Source: Martelella lutilitoris
GTDB taxonomy: Bacteria > Pseudomonadota > Alphaproteobacteria > Rhizobiales > Rhizobiaceae
Reading direction: 5' to 3'
NCBI RefSeq assembly: GCF_016598595.1
Contig: NZ_CP066786.1
Location: 4,050,001-4,114,000 of the forward strand
Length of the DNA: 64,000 bases
Positions within the stretch are counted from its first letter, which is position 1, and every line of letters begins with the position of its first letter. The notes beneath the pieces were generated by a model, which saw only the letters and a list, made by a program, of their open reading frames with translations, was not told where the DNA came from and did not search any database. The position numbers were made by a program, and so were the translations under genes. This document shows positions 17,946 through 26,852 of the stretch, one piece after another.

Positions 17946-20060
17946 ATGAATCAAATTCAAAACCTTAACGACGACGACGAAATTGACCTCGGAAAACTCT
18001 TTCAGGTCTTCTGGCGCGGCAAGTTCATCATTGCATTTGTCACCGCCATTTTTGCGGGCTTCGGCGTTTATTACGCGATTATGCTCACGACGCCGATCTA
18101 CAGCGCCAACTCCGTCGTGATGCTGAACAGCCAGTCGGAGCAGATCGTCGATCTGCCCAGTGTCCTGAGCCAGCTTACAAACGACGAAACGGTGGTTCAG
18201 ACCGAGATCGAAGTCATGCGGTCCCGCATTCTTGTCGGCAAGGTGGTCGATGAGCTTGATCTCATGTCCGACCCGGAATTCAACACGACGCTGCAGGAGC
18301 CGGACCTGGCGGACCGGATAAAGGATACGATCACGTCATTCCTGCCGGCCGGGAACAACCTCGGGGCCGATGAGGAGCTCCTCTCCGAAAGCCTTCTGAG
18401 AGACCAGGTGATCGATCATGTTCTGGAAAGCTATTCGGTTCTGGTCGTGCCCAACACCACGGCGTTCAGGATAACGGCCCGCACCGAAGAGCCGGAAAAG
18501 TCGGCCCGGCTCGCCGATGCCGTGGCCGAGCAATATGTTCAGAGCCAGATTGACGTCAAACGCGACGCGACCATGCAGGCGATCGACTGGTTGAGCGACC
18601 AGGTGAGCGAGTTGAGGCTGAGCCTCCAGAAATCGGAGAACGCCGTCAAGGAGTTCAAGACGAACACGCCGATGATCTCGCCTGACGTCCTGTCCGGCCT
18701 CGAACGTCAGCTGAGATCATTGCGGGACCGGATTCAAGCGACGTCACGCGATGCCGAGGAGGCAAGTCAGTTTCTCGCCCAGGTCTCTTCGGCTGAAACC
18801 TATCCCGAAAAGGCAGCCATCGCTGACAACAGCCTGCTCGACGGTCTCGCGGTCCGGGCACAGACCGACCCCGACGCGGCCCGCCGTTTCGATGCCCAGT
18901 TCGATTCGCTCGTCGAGCGCGCCCGGCGCTCCGTTTCGGAAGCGGATTCCCAGCTCAACACGCTGCGCACCTCTGAGAACGTGCTGGAAGAAAAGATCCA
19001 GACCGAAAGCGAGGCATTCGTCGAGCTGGAACAGTTGACGCGCGAGGCGGAAGCCAATCGCACCCTTTATGAATATTTTCTCGCCCGGCTGAAGGAAACT
19101 TCGGCGCAGCAAGGCATCCAGCAGTCCGATAGCCGGATCCTGTCCTATGCCGTCGTGCCGCTGGAGCCATCCCAGCCGAACAAGAAGCTGATCGTGCTGA
19201 TGAGCACGTTTTTGGGCTTCGCCCTCGGAAGCGGCATCGTGCTTCTGCTCGAACTGCGCAAGCGGACCTTCCGCTCTTCCCAGGAACTGGAACAGTTTAC
19301 GGGCATACGCGTGACCGGGCAGATACCGCTGATCGCCAGCCGCAACAGGAAGGGCGTGCTCAGCTACGTTCTGGAAAACCCCACATCGCCCGTTACCGAG
19401 GCCATTCGCAACCTGAGAACCTCGGTGCTGCTCGGCAATATCGACCAGCCGCCGAAGCTTCTCATGACGACCTCTTCGATACCGGGCGAAGGCAAGACGA
19501 CCATAGCCGCCTCTCTCGCGCTGAATTTCGTCGGCATGGGCAAGAGCGTTCTCCTCATCGAGGGCGACCTGCGCCGGCGTTCGCTCGAACAGTATTTCGG
19601 CAAAAACAACAGCGGCACCGGCCTGATCTCCGCCCTCACCGGAGACACAAGCCTAAAGGACGCCGTTTCGCACCGTGCGGAATACGGGATCGATATACTC
19701 TTCGGCGAAAAGACGGAGGCGAATGCAGCCGACATTTTGACTTCGGGAAGCATGCAAAGGCTGCTGGCAGAGGCGCGCGAGGCATATGACATCGTCATTA
19801 TTGACACGCCTCCCGTCCTGATCGTGCCCGATGCCCGTGTCGTCAGCCAGTTCGTCGATGCCGTCCTGTTCGTCGTGAAGTGGGATTCGACCCATCACCA
19901 GCAGGTCGAGGAAGCCATGAGCCTGTTCTCGCGCGACGTGATCGGCGGCCTTGTCCTCAACCAGATCGACCCGAAAGGCTTCAAGCGCTATGGCTATAGC
20001 TATGGCTACGGTTACGGCTATGCGGCCAATTATGGCGACGACTACTACAAGGCCGATTAG
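17946..20060 (+). CDS. Polysaccharide biosynthesis tyrosine autokinase (Wzz + BY-kinase)
   Basis: 704 residues. Cytoplasmic N-terminus, first membrane helix about 27-46, a Wzz-type periplasmic domain with coiled coil, second helix about 415-437, then a cytoplasmic BY-kinase domain. Walker A is SIPGEGKTTIAASLA (about 510-525), Walker A' LLIEGDLRRRS and Walker B IVIIDTPPV (about 617-625). The C-terminus is a tyrosine cluster (YGYSYGYGYGYAANYGDDYY) for autophosphorylation. Such proteins control chain length and export of exopolysaccharide. The ATG at 17946 is chosen over an upstream TTG. No glycosyltransferase or Wza-like gene is nearby. Confidence 0.95.
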   Translation: MNQIQNLNDDDEIDLGKLFQVFWRGKFIIAFVTAIFAGFGVYYAIMLTTPIYSANSVVMLNSQSEQIVDLPSVLSQLTNDETVVQTEIEVMRSRILVGKVVDELDLMSDPEFNTTLQEPDLADRIKDTITSFLPAGNNLGADEELLSESLLRDQVIDHVLESYSVLVVPNTTAFRITARTEEPEKSARLADAVAEQYVQSQIDVKRDATMQAIDWLSDQVSELRLSLQKSENAVKEFKTNTPMISPDVLSGLERQLRSLRDRIQATSRDAEEASQFLAQVSSAETYPEKAAIADNSLLDGLAVRAQTDPDAARRFDAQFDSLVERARRSVSEADSQLNTLRTSENVLEEKIQTESEAFVELEQLTREAEANRTLYEYFLARLKETSAQQGIQQSDSRILSYAVVPLEPSQPNKKLIVLMSTFLGFALGSGIVLLLELRKRTFRSSQELEQFTGIRVTGQIPLIASRNRKGVLSYVLENPTSPVTEAIRNLRTSVLLGNIDQPPKLLMTTSSIPGEGKTTIAASLALNFVGMGKSVLLIEGDLRRRSLEQYFGKNNSGTGLISALTGDTSLKDAVSHRAEYGIDILFGEKTEANAADILTSGSMQRLLAEAREAYDIVIIDTPPVLIVPDARVVSQFVDAVLFVVKWDSTHHQQVEEAMSLFSRDVIGGLVLNQIDPKGFKRYGYSYGYGYGYAANYGDDYYKAD

Positions 20061-20161
20061 AGCGGTTCCGCCTTTGCCGGAAACGCGAATCCGCTCTATC
20101 TACTTGTTTTGACGCATTTTCCCGAACGTCAGATGTTTCCATCTGACTGCGAAATGCTCTA
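20060..20161. repeat. Dispersed intergenic palindromic repeat, rhizobial type
   Basis: It begins at the kinase stop: AGAGCGGTTCCGCCTTTGCC, then TCTACTTGTTTTGACGCATT, ending with GTCAGATG-TTTC-CATCTGAC (20128-20147, perfect 8-bp stem) and GCGAAATGCTCT. I recognise this composition as a repeat seen between genes in many rhizobial genomes (from memory, not searched). It may also act as a 3' mRNA structure for the kinase gene. Confidence 0.6.
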
Positions 20162-20344
20162 GGCAAGCCTGACCGGCGCGAAAAAGCCCGAGCCGCGCGC
20201 CCCGCCTGCAGGCGAAACGGGACGGCTCGGGACGGGACCGGTGACCGGACTTCTGACCGCCTGCGGAAGGGACTGGCTAGCCCACCCCTTCACCCAGGGT
20301 TTCTCGAGGTGACGCAACGCGCCGGCCGCTGCAGTGAGGCGCAC

Positions 20345-22126
20345 TCACATGGGGAAGAAGAGGCCGATCGCGAAGACGGACGTCAGGCCGACGATGATGT
20401 TCATCGGGATTCCCATCTTCAGGAAGTCGCTGAACCGATAGTTGCCGGCGCCGTAGACAAGCGTATTGGTCTGGTAGCCGATCGGCGTCGCAAAGCTTGC
20501 GCTGGCGGAGAACATGACGGCGACGACAAAAGGCCGGGGATCCAGACCGAGTTGGGTAGCGAGCGCAATGACAACCGGCGTGTAGACAACCGCGACGGCA
20601 TTGTTGGTGACGGTTTCCGTCAGGACGGAGCCAACGAAATAGACCGCCAGCAGCATCAGCATCGGCGACAGGTTTTCCAGCCACGGCTTCAGCATGCGCA
20701 CGACGAGTTCCACGGCGCCGCTGTTTTCCAAGCCGGCGCCGACGATCAGCATCGCGAAGATCAGGACGAGAATGGATCCGTCGATGGTCTGCCAGGCTTC
20801 GTCGCTGTCAATGCAGCGCAGCGCAAGGATGACCGCGACACCCAGAAGGGCGAGAATCCCGATCGGCAGAACGTTGAATGCGGCAAGGCTGACGATGCCG
20901 GCCAGGGTCAGGACCGCGATCGGCGCCTGTCGCCGCCGGAAGGCGCGGCCGCCGGGTTCCGTAACCGAAACGACGTCGCCGACCCTCGACAGGTCAGCGA
21001 ACCCTTCCGACGTGCCTTCAAGGAGAAGCTTGTCGGCCGGACGCAACTGAACGTTGGGCAGGTCCGGACCTGCCACATGGCTGGCTCGATAGGCGCCAAG
21101 GACGCGCATGCCGGCACGCCGCCCGAGCGCGAGATCCGCAATGCGCCTGCCCGAGCTTCTGCGTGAAGGCGACACGATGACCTCTGCCACACGGATTTCG
21201 GCATCGGGTTCCAACAGAACTGATCGCCGCAGGCCAACCTGCAGGCCGGCCAGTTCTTCGAAGGTCAGGAGCTCGGATGTCGGGGCAATGAGGATCACGG
21301 CGTCGCCCTCCTGAAGGATGTGTTCGGGGAGATCGCTTCGTTCGATCTCGCTTCCGCGCCTTATGCCCGTCACCCGGATGCCGGAGCGCTGAAAATCACT
21401 GACCTCGGACAGTCGCTTGCCAGCCCCGGCATAATCGGACAGCACGGTGACCTCGGACAGAAACGGCGTCTCCTCATTGCCCACAGTCTGATCCGTATCC
21501 CGGTGCGGCAGCAGGAATTTGCCGAGGACAAAAACGGACACGCCGCCCACGATCGCCGAGATGACGCCGACCGGCGCGATCTCGAAAATCGAGAAAGCAT
21601 CCAGTCCGTTCTGCTGCGCCACCCCGGCGACCAGAAGATTTGTCGACGTGCCGATCAATGTACAGGTCCCGCCGAGTATCGCCGTGTAGGAGAGCGGTAT
21701 CAGCAATCGCGTGGGCGCCATGCTCAGACTGGCCGCCAGGCGGACGACAACCGGTATGAGAACAAGAACAACCGGCGTGCTGTTCATGAAGGCGGAAGCC
21801 GATGCCGCGATGATGATGAAGATCACAATGGCAAGGACAGGGTGTGATTTGGCCCGTTCGACAATGAAGTCCGCAAGCGCATCCAGCACGCCGGTGCGCA
21901 GCAAAGCCCCGGAAACCACAAACATCGCCCCGATCGTGATCGGAGCAGAGCTTGAAAACACGGCCATCACGTCATCCGCCGGCACAAGGCCAAGGACGAT
22001 GAACAGCGCCGCGCCGATGACGGCGGTCACATCGGGAGGGTATTTTTCGATCGTGAAGGCGGCGAAAAGAAGCGCCAGAAGCACAAGCGCCGCGATGGCA
22101 GGGGAAACGCCGATGAGCGCGATCAT
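20345..22126 (-). CDS. SLC13-family (DASS-type) transporter with RCK_C/TrkA-C domains
   Basis: 593 residues. Two membrane blocks (about residues 1-185 and 385-593) flank a cytoplasmic region with two TrkA-C-like repeats (SEVTVLSDYAGAGKRLSEV...ILQEGDAVILIAP and AEVIVSPSRRSSGRRIADL...LRPADKLLLEG). SNT-type motifs include AFMNSTPVVLVLIPVV, GTSTNLLVAGVA, TETVTNNAVAVVYTPVV and GYQTNTLVYGAGNYRF. Members carry dicarboxylates, sulfate or similar anions with Na+; the substrate here is undetermined. The start at 22126 (MIALIGVSP) has GGAAAG upstream. Confidence 0.9.
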   Translation of the reverse strand: MIALIGVSPAIAALVLLALLFAAFTIEKYPPDVTAVIGAALFIVLGLVPADDVMAVFSSSAPITIGAMFVVSGALLRTGVLDALADFIVERAKSHPVLAIVIFIIIAASASAFMNSTPVVLVLIPVVVRLAASLSMAPTRLLIPLSYTAILGGTCTLIGTSTNLLVAGVAQQNGLDAFSIFEIAPVGVISAIVGGVSVFVLGKFLLPHRDTDQTVGNEETPFLSEVTVLSDYAGAGKRLSEVSDFQRSGIRVTGIRRGSEIERSDLPEHILQEGDAVILIAPTSELLTFEELAGLQVGLRRSVLLEPDAEIRVAEVIVSPSRRSSGRRIADLALGRRAGMRVLGAYRASHVAGPDLPNVQLRPADKLLLEGTSEGFADLSRVGDVVSVTEPGGRAFRRRQAPIAVLTLAGIVSLAAFNVLPIGILALLGVAVILALRCIDSDEAWQTIDGSILVLIFAMLIVGAGLENSGAVELVVRMLKPWLENLSPMLMLLAVYFVGSVLTETVTNNAVAVVYTPVVIALATQLGLDPRPFVVAVMFSASASFATPIGYQTNTLVYGAGNYRFSDFLKMGIPMNIIVGLTSVFAIGLFFPM

Positions 22127-22676
22127 AACTTTCCGTTCCGCTTTCCGGCCTGGAAGCAAGTGTTGATATTCAGTCCCTCGCTCCCGAGGTGCTCGCGATC
22201 TCGGAAGTGACAAACGGCCCGTCTGCGAACGATCGTCGCCGCCCCGCGGGATGAACAAAGCTGCGGCGTGCCCGTTTTAATCGGCCTGTCGCATGAACAC
22301 AATCGTGAAACAACGTCGCTGCCGGGCGGCCGGTTCCGAACGGCAGCTTGCCGAACGGGTGTGGCCTGGGCACTCGCCTTCATTCTCCCCGAGCGGACGG
22401 AAACGCCGACTTCTCTGACCTTCTGCCTGAACCGCCGGCCTCGGCGAACGATGCGGCGAGTGCCGGCCGCGAACATCCGCTGGAACAAGGCAATTCCAGG
22501 GGCCCCGCTTCGCCGGCCGTAAGCGCGCGACGATCTGCCGCCCGGAATGCGAGCGCGGGGATGCTGCCGCCGTTTCCGCTCCGGAGGCCGGCAGGAGCGG
22601 AAACGGCGGCGTTTGACCATGCCAAGAATCCTGATATGAAACTTTTCTGACAACGGCCTTCCAGCAGTGAACACCC
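22127..22676. other. 550-bp divergent intergenic region with a long hairpin and a promoter candidate
   Basis: No gene was seen. It contains a perfect 17-bp inverted repeat (22566-22582 with 22594-22610, 11-base loop) with no T run, and directly after it a promoter candidate TTGACC (22613-22618) with TATGAA (22635-22640, 16-bp spacer) for the ArsR-type gene. Confidence 0.5.
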
Positions 22677-23603
22677 ATGCCAAGAAATTTCCTCGTCGTC
22701 GATCCTGAAAAGGATTTCCAGGTCATCAAGGGGCTGGCCGCGCCCGCGCGCATCGCCGTGCTCAAACTGTTGCGCCGCAAGGGTGCGCTCAATGTGAAGG
22801 AAATCGGCGAAAGTCTGGACCTGCCGCAGTCAACGGTCTCCCTCAGCGTGCAGCTGCTGGAAGAGGCAGGGCTGATCCGCACGGAAAGCCAGCGGGCGCG
22901 CAAGGGAAGCCAGAAGCTTTGCACCAATATTTATGACGAGATCGCCATCGTTTTCGGCGAGGCGGCGGAAGAGCGCCGCGAGGACGGTATCGAGGTGTCG
23001 ATGCCGGTCGGCCTCTACACCGCTTTCGATGTCAGCGCGCCATGCGGACTCTGCACCGATGAGAGCATTATCGGGCTGCTCGACGTGCCCGATTCGTTTC
23101 TCGATCCGGCGCGCATGAAGGCCGGGCTGATCTGGTTCACCCGCGGCACCGTGGAATACCAGTTTCCCAACAATGCCCGGCTCGCGAACCTTGATGTCAC
23201 GGAGATCGAGTTCTCGATGGAACTCTCCTCCGAAACGCCGGGGACGAACCCGGACTGGCCCTCCGACATCACGATCACCGTCAATGGCATCGACATCGGC
23301 CACTGGACATCGCCGGGCGACTACGGGGACCGCCGCGGCTCGTTCACGCCGGACTGGTGGAAGCTGAAGGGCTCGCAGTACGGCATGCTGAAGCGCTTCC
23401 GCGTCTCCGGCTCCGGGTCCTATGTCGATGGAATCAGGATATCCGATGTCTGCCTCGCCGACCTTCAGCTTGACCGGCACCACTCGATCCGCCTGTCGAT
23501 CAGCGTGCGCGAGGACGCCCGCCATCCCGGCGGGGTCAACATCTTCGGCAAGGGTTTCGGCAATTACGACCAGGACATCGTCCTGCGCCTGACCACCCAA
23601 TAG
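22677..23603 (+). CDS. ArsR-type winged-helix regulator with large C-terminal domain
   Basis: 308 residues, far longer than classical ArsR proteins (about 100). Residues about 15-85 form a winged helix (VIKGLAAPARIAVLKLLRRK, LDLPQSTVSLSVQLLEEAGLI). The remaining 220 residues are mostly beta-rich (WFTRGTVEYQFPNNARLANL, ITITVNGIDIGHWTSPGDYG, GVNIFGKGFGNYDQDIVLRL) and look like a carbohydrate- or ligand-sensing sandwich (inference). It lies 127 bp before a GH51 arabinofuranosidase gene in the same orientation and is the obvious candidate to regulate it. Confidence 0.8.
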   Translation: MPRNFLVVDPEKDFQVIKGLAAPARIAVLKLLRRKGALNVKEIGESLDLPQSTVSLSVQLLEEAGLIRTESQRARKGSQKLCTNIYDEIAIVFGEAAEERREDGIEVSMPVGLYTAFDVSAPCGLCTDESIIGLLDVPDSFLDPARMKAGLIWFTRGTVEYQFPNNARLANLDVTEIEFSMELSSETPGTNPDWPSDITITVNGIDIGHWTSPGDYGDRRGSFTPDWWKLKGSQYGMLKRFRVSGSGSYVDGIRISDVCLADLQLDRHHSIRLSISVREDARHPGGVNIFGKGFGNYDQDIVLRLTTQ

Positions 23604-23652
23604 AAGGCCGGAAAATTACGCCCGGAAAATATCCGCCCCGCAAAAAATCGGC

Positions 23653-23706
23653 TTGACGAACGTTTCGATCAGGTCTTTATTATCCATAAATATTGGTTTA
23701 TACCAA
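23653..23706 (+). promoter_or_regulatory. Promoter candidate and dyad before the arabinofuranosidase gene
   Basis: TTGACG at 23653-23658 and TATTAT at 23678-23683 (19-bp spacer, slightly long). Just downstream is the dyad TTGGT-TTAT-ACCAA (23693-23706), placed to block transcription; the overlapping ATAAA-N6-TTTAT is a second dyad. The regulator is probably the adjacent ArsR-type protein. Confidence 0.5.
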
Positions 23707-23730
23707 GAATTAGATTGCGGAGGAGACACC

Positions 23731-25239
23731 ATGCAGGCCCGCGTTACCGCGCACAAGAACTTCACCATTTCCACGATCGATCCACGCCTCTATGGCTCGT
23801 TCCTCGAGCATCTCGGACGCGCAGTATACACCGGCATCTATGAGCCTGAACATCCCACCGCAGACGAAAACGGCATGCGCCGTGACGTCATCGATCTCGT
23901 GCGTCAGCTCGACACGCCGATCTGCCGCTATCCCGGCGGCAACTTCGTCTCGGCCTACAACTGGGAAGACGGGATCGGCCCCCAGAGCGAGCGTCCCACG
24001 CGGCTCGATCTCGCCTGGCGGACAGCGGAATCCAACCAGGTCGGCATTCACGAATTCGCCCGATGGGCCGAGGCCGCCAACACCGAAATGATGCTGGCCG
24101 TCAATCTCGGCTCGCGCGGCCTTGATGCCGCCCGCAACTTTGTCGAATATGTCAACCATCCGGGCGGCACCTATTGGTCTGATCTGCGCCGCAAGAACGG
24201 TCAGGCCGACCCCTGGAACGTCAAGCTCTGGTGCCTCGGAAACGAGATGGACGGTCCCTGGCAGGTCGGCCACAAATCGGCGGCCGAGTATGGCCATCTC
24301 GCCAATGAGACCGCCAAGGCGATCCGGTCTTTCGATGACAAGCTCGAACTGGTCGTCTGCGGCTCCTCCCATTCGGACATGCCAACCTTCCCGCAATGGG
24401 AGGCGACGGTTCTCGACGAGAGCTATGACCAGGTCGATTATATCTCGCTGCACATGTATTTCATGAACTACGAGAAGAACACGCGCGAATATCTCGCGCT
24501 TCCGGAAAAGCTCGACCGCTATATCGGTTCGGTCAGCGGCGTGATCGACTATATCAAGGCGAAGAAACGCTCGAAGAAAGATGTGAAAATATCTTTCGAT
24601 GAGTGGAATGTCTGGTATCATGAGCGGGAAGCAGACGAAAAACGCATGAAGGAATGGGACTGGCCGCACGCGCCGGTGCTGCTTGAGGATGTCTACAATT
24701 TCGAGGACGTTCTTCAGGTCGGCTGCATTCTCAATACCTTCATCCGGCGCTCCGATGTCGTGCGCATCGCCTGCATCGCCCAGCTCGTGAACGTGATCGC
24801 GCCGATCATGACGGAGCCGGGCGGGGCGGCCTGGAAGCAGACGATCTATTATCCCTTCCAGTTTGCCTCCTGTTTCGGCAGGGGCACGGCGCTCGCTCTC
24901 GATGTCGACTGCGCGCGCTACAATGCCGATGTTGCTGCCGATGTCTCCTATCTCGACATTGCGGGCGTCCATGACGACGACGCGGGCACGCTGACCTTCT
25001 TCGCCGTCAACCGCAATGGGGAAGAGCCGATGACCATCGACCTGGCGCTGGAACGGTTTGGCGAAGCCAAATCTGTTGAGCACACTCTGATCAAGCACGA
25101 GAATCTCGAGGCGGTGAACACGAAGGACAATCCGGAAAACGTGAAGCCGGTGAAACAGGATGGCGCGACCCTGACGAATGGCGGGGTCTCGTTGACGGTG
25201 CCGCCCTACTCCTACTCGATGATCCGCGTGACGCTTTAG
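23731..25239 (+). CDS. abfA: Alpha-L-arabinofuranosidase, GH51
   Basis: 502 residues, no signal peptide, intracellular. It removes terminal alpha-L-arabinofuranose from imported arabino-oligosaccharides. GH51 features: YGSFLEHLGRAVYTGIYEP, CRYPGGNFVSAYNWEDGIGP, the acid/base Glu in WCLGNEMDGPWQ (about 172) and the nucleophile Glu in ISFDEWNVWY (about 291). The C-terminal beta domain ends SLTVPPYSYSMIRV. The ATG at 23731 follows GCGGAGGAG. It precedes a sugar ABC importer, suggesting uptake of arabinose-containing oligosaccharides. Confidence 0.96.
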   Translation: MQARVTAHKNFTISTIDPRLYGSFLEHLGRAVYTGIYEPEHPTADENGMRRDVIDLVRQLDTPICRYPGGNFVSAYNWEDGIGPQSERPTRLDLAWRTAESNQVGIHEFARWAEAANTEMMLAVNLGSRGLDAARNFVEYVNHPGGTYWSDLRRKNGQADPWNVKLWCLGNEMDGPWQVGHKSAAEYGHLANETAKAIRSFDDKLELVVCGSSHSDMPTFPQWEATVLDESYDQVDYISLHMYFMNYEKNTREYLALPEKLDRYIGSVSGVIDYIKAKKRSKKDVKISFDEWNVWYHEREADEKRMKEWDWPHAPVLLEDVYNFEDVLQVGCILNTFIRRSDVVRIACIAQLVNVIAPIMTEPGGAAWKQTIYYPFQFASCFGRGTALALDVDCARYNADVAADVSYLDIAGVHDDDAGTLTFFAVNRNGEEPMTIDLALERFGEAKSVEHTLIKHENLEAVNTKDNPENVKPVKQDGATLTNGGVSLTVPPYSYSMIRVTL

Positions 25240-25507
25240 GCAAGGGCGAAGTGGCGGGATGCGGCCCCGCGCGGCATCCCCGAAGCGCATCCGGCGGGAC
25301 CGGACGCCTCGGAAAGGTGAAGGCCGGAGGCGTTCGGCGGTTCGGACCGAGCGGCGTCCCGGCCGTCAGGACGACTGAGAATGCGCTTGGCCGTCATCAT
25401 GCCGGCATTGGCGTGGCGGCGCCCGGCAGACGCATTGCACGGGATGCGATGCGTCGGAGTTTTCAACCGTGCGGCGGGAGGCCGCATTGAAAAGTGAGGA
25501 GAAGAAA

Positions 25508-26785
25508 ATGTCGAAAATGCTTGGTGTGGCTTCGGGTGCGATCATCGCGGCGGCGGTGCTGGCCGGCCCGGTTCAGGCCCAGGAAACAGTGTCGTGGTGG
25601 GATTTCCTTTCCGGCGGCGACGGCATTCGCATGAAGCAGCTGATCTCCGATTTCAATGCCGACCACGAAGGCGAGATCACCATCGACGCGACCACGCTGG
25701 AATGGGGCACCCCGTTCTACTCGAAGGTCCGGACCTCGGCGGCGATCGGCGAAGGCCCCGATATCATGACCTACCACGCAAGCCGCATTCCGCTGGCCGT
25801 CAGCCAGGGCATCCTTCAGGAGATCACGCCGGACGACTGGTCGGCAATGGGCCTCTCCGAGGCCGATTATGCCCCTTCGACCTGGGACGCGGTGACCGTG
25901 GACGGCAAGCAATACGCCGTTCCCTTCGACACGCACCCGATCGTTCTCTATTATAACAAGGACGCTCTTGCGGCGGCCGGGCTTCTGTCCGAGGACGGCA
26001 AGCCCATGGGTCTCGATTCCCGCGAAGGCTTCGAAGCCACGCTGAAGGGCCTCAAGGAGGCCGGGTCCGAATATCCGCTCGCCTCGACCACAGCGGACGG
26101 CACCTTCATGTTCCGCACCATCTATTCCTTCATGGGCCAGCAGGACGGCGAACTGATGACCGACGGCGAGTTCCTCGCCGGAGACAATGCCGAAAAGCTC
26201 GAAAATGCGCTCGCGGCGCTGCAGGGCTGGACCAATGAGGGGCTGCAGACGACCTATACCGACTATCCCGCGACCGTCGCCCTGTTCACCTCCGGCGAAT
26301 CGCCGTTGATGATCAACGGCGTCTGGGAAGTTCCGACGATGATCGACCTGAAGGATCAGGGAAAACTGTTCGAGTGGGGCGCTGTCGAGCTTCCGGTCAT
26401 CTTCGACCATCCCTCGACCTATGCGGACAGCCACACCTTCGCAATCCCCGCCAATTCGGGCAAGGAGATGAGCCCGGAGAAGCGGGCTGCCGTTCTGGAG
26501 GTCATTTCGTGGATGGCCAAGAATTCGCTGTTCTGGGCAACCGCCGGCCATATTCCGGCCTACGGACCTGTGACGCAGTCTGACGAGTACCAGACCATGG
26601 AACCGAACGCGACCTATTCGAGCCTGACGGAAAACATGATCTTTGATCCCAAATCGCCGCTGGCCGGCGTGGCGGGTCCGATCTACGACGTCATGTCCAC
26701 CTATTTCGTGCCGACGCTCAACGGCGAAATGGAACCGGCCGAAGCGGTGGAAGAAATCAAATACGAGCTGAACGACCTGCAGTAA
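25508..26785 (+). CDS. Sugar ABC transporter substrate-binding protein (family 1)
   Basis: 425 residues with a signal peptide ending near VQAQ. Family-1 sugar-binding features: SWWDFLSGGDGIRMKQLISDFN, YAVPFDTHPIVLYYNKDAL and FTSGESPLMINGVWEVP. It binds a sugar or oligosaccharide in the periplasm for the two permeases downstream. The ATG at 25508 follows GAGGAGAAG. The 268-bp gap after abfA holds no gene. A hairpin without a T run follows the stop. Confidence 0.93.
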   Translation: MSKMLGVASGAIIAAAVLAGPVQAQETVSWWDFLSGGDGIRMKQLISDFNADHEGEITIDATTLEWGTPFYSKVRTSAAIGEGPDIMTYHASRIPLAVSQGILQEITPDDWSAMGLSEADYAPSTWDAVTVDGKQYAVPFDTHPIVLYYNKDALAAAGLLSEDGKPMGLDSREGFEATLKGLKEAGSEYPLASTTADGTFMFRTIYSFMGQQDGELMTDGEFLAGDNAEKLENALAALQGWTNEGLQTTYTDYPATVALFTSGESPLMINGVWEVPTMIDLKDQGKLFEWGAVELPVIFDHPSTYADSHTFAIPANSGKEMSPEKRAAVLEVISWMAKNSLFWATAGHIPAYGPVTQSDEYQTMEPNATYSSLTENMIFDPKSPLAGVAGPIYDVMSTYFVPTLNGEMEPAEAVEEIKYELNDLQ

Positions 26786-26791
26786 TCACTC

Positions 26792-26821
26792 GGAACCGCC
26801 GGCGACGCCGCCGGCGGTTCC
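26792..26821 (+). other. Intercistronic hairpin after the binding-protein gene
   Basis: A perfect 13-bp stem (GGAACCGCCGGCG with its complement) and 4-base loop, with no T run. It probably protects the 3' end of the binding-protein message and lowers downstream expression, rather than ending transcription (inference from common ABC operon design). Confidence 0.6.
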
Positions 26822-26852
26822 CACGTCAGCCTAACGTGATCTGAGGCCCCCC

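Noticed and set aside
20309..21166. 285-codon plus-strand open frame opposite the SLC13 gene
   Set aside because: It reads as a highly charged, low-complexity antisense frame; the opposite strand has clear transporter motifs.
22635..22650. TATGAAACTTTTCTGA resembling a fourth uronate-type operator
   Set aside because: The right half-site TTTCA is absent at the required distance; the sequence fits a -10 region of the regulator gene better.
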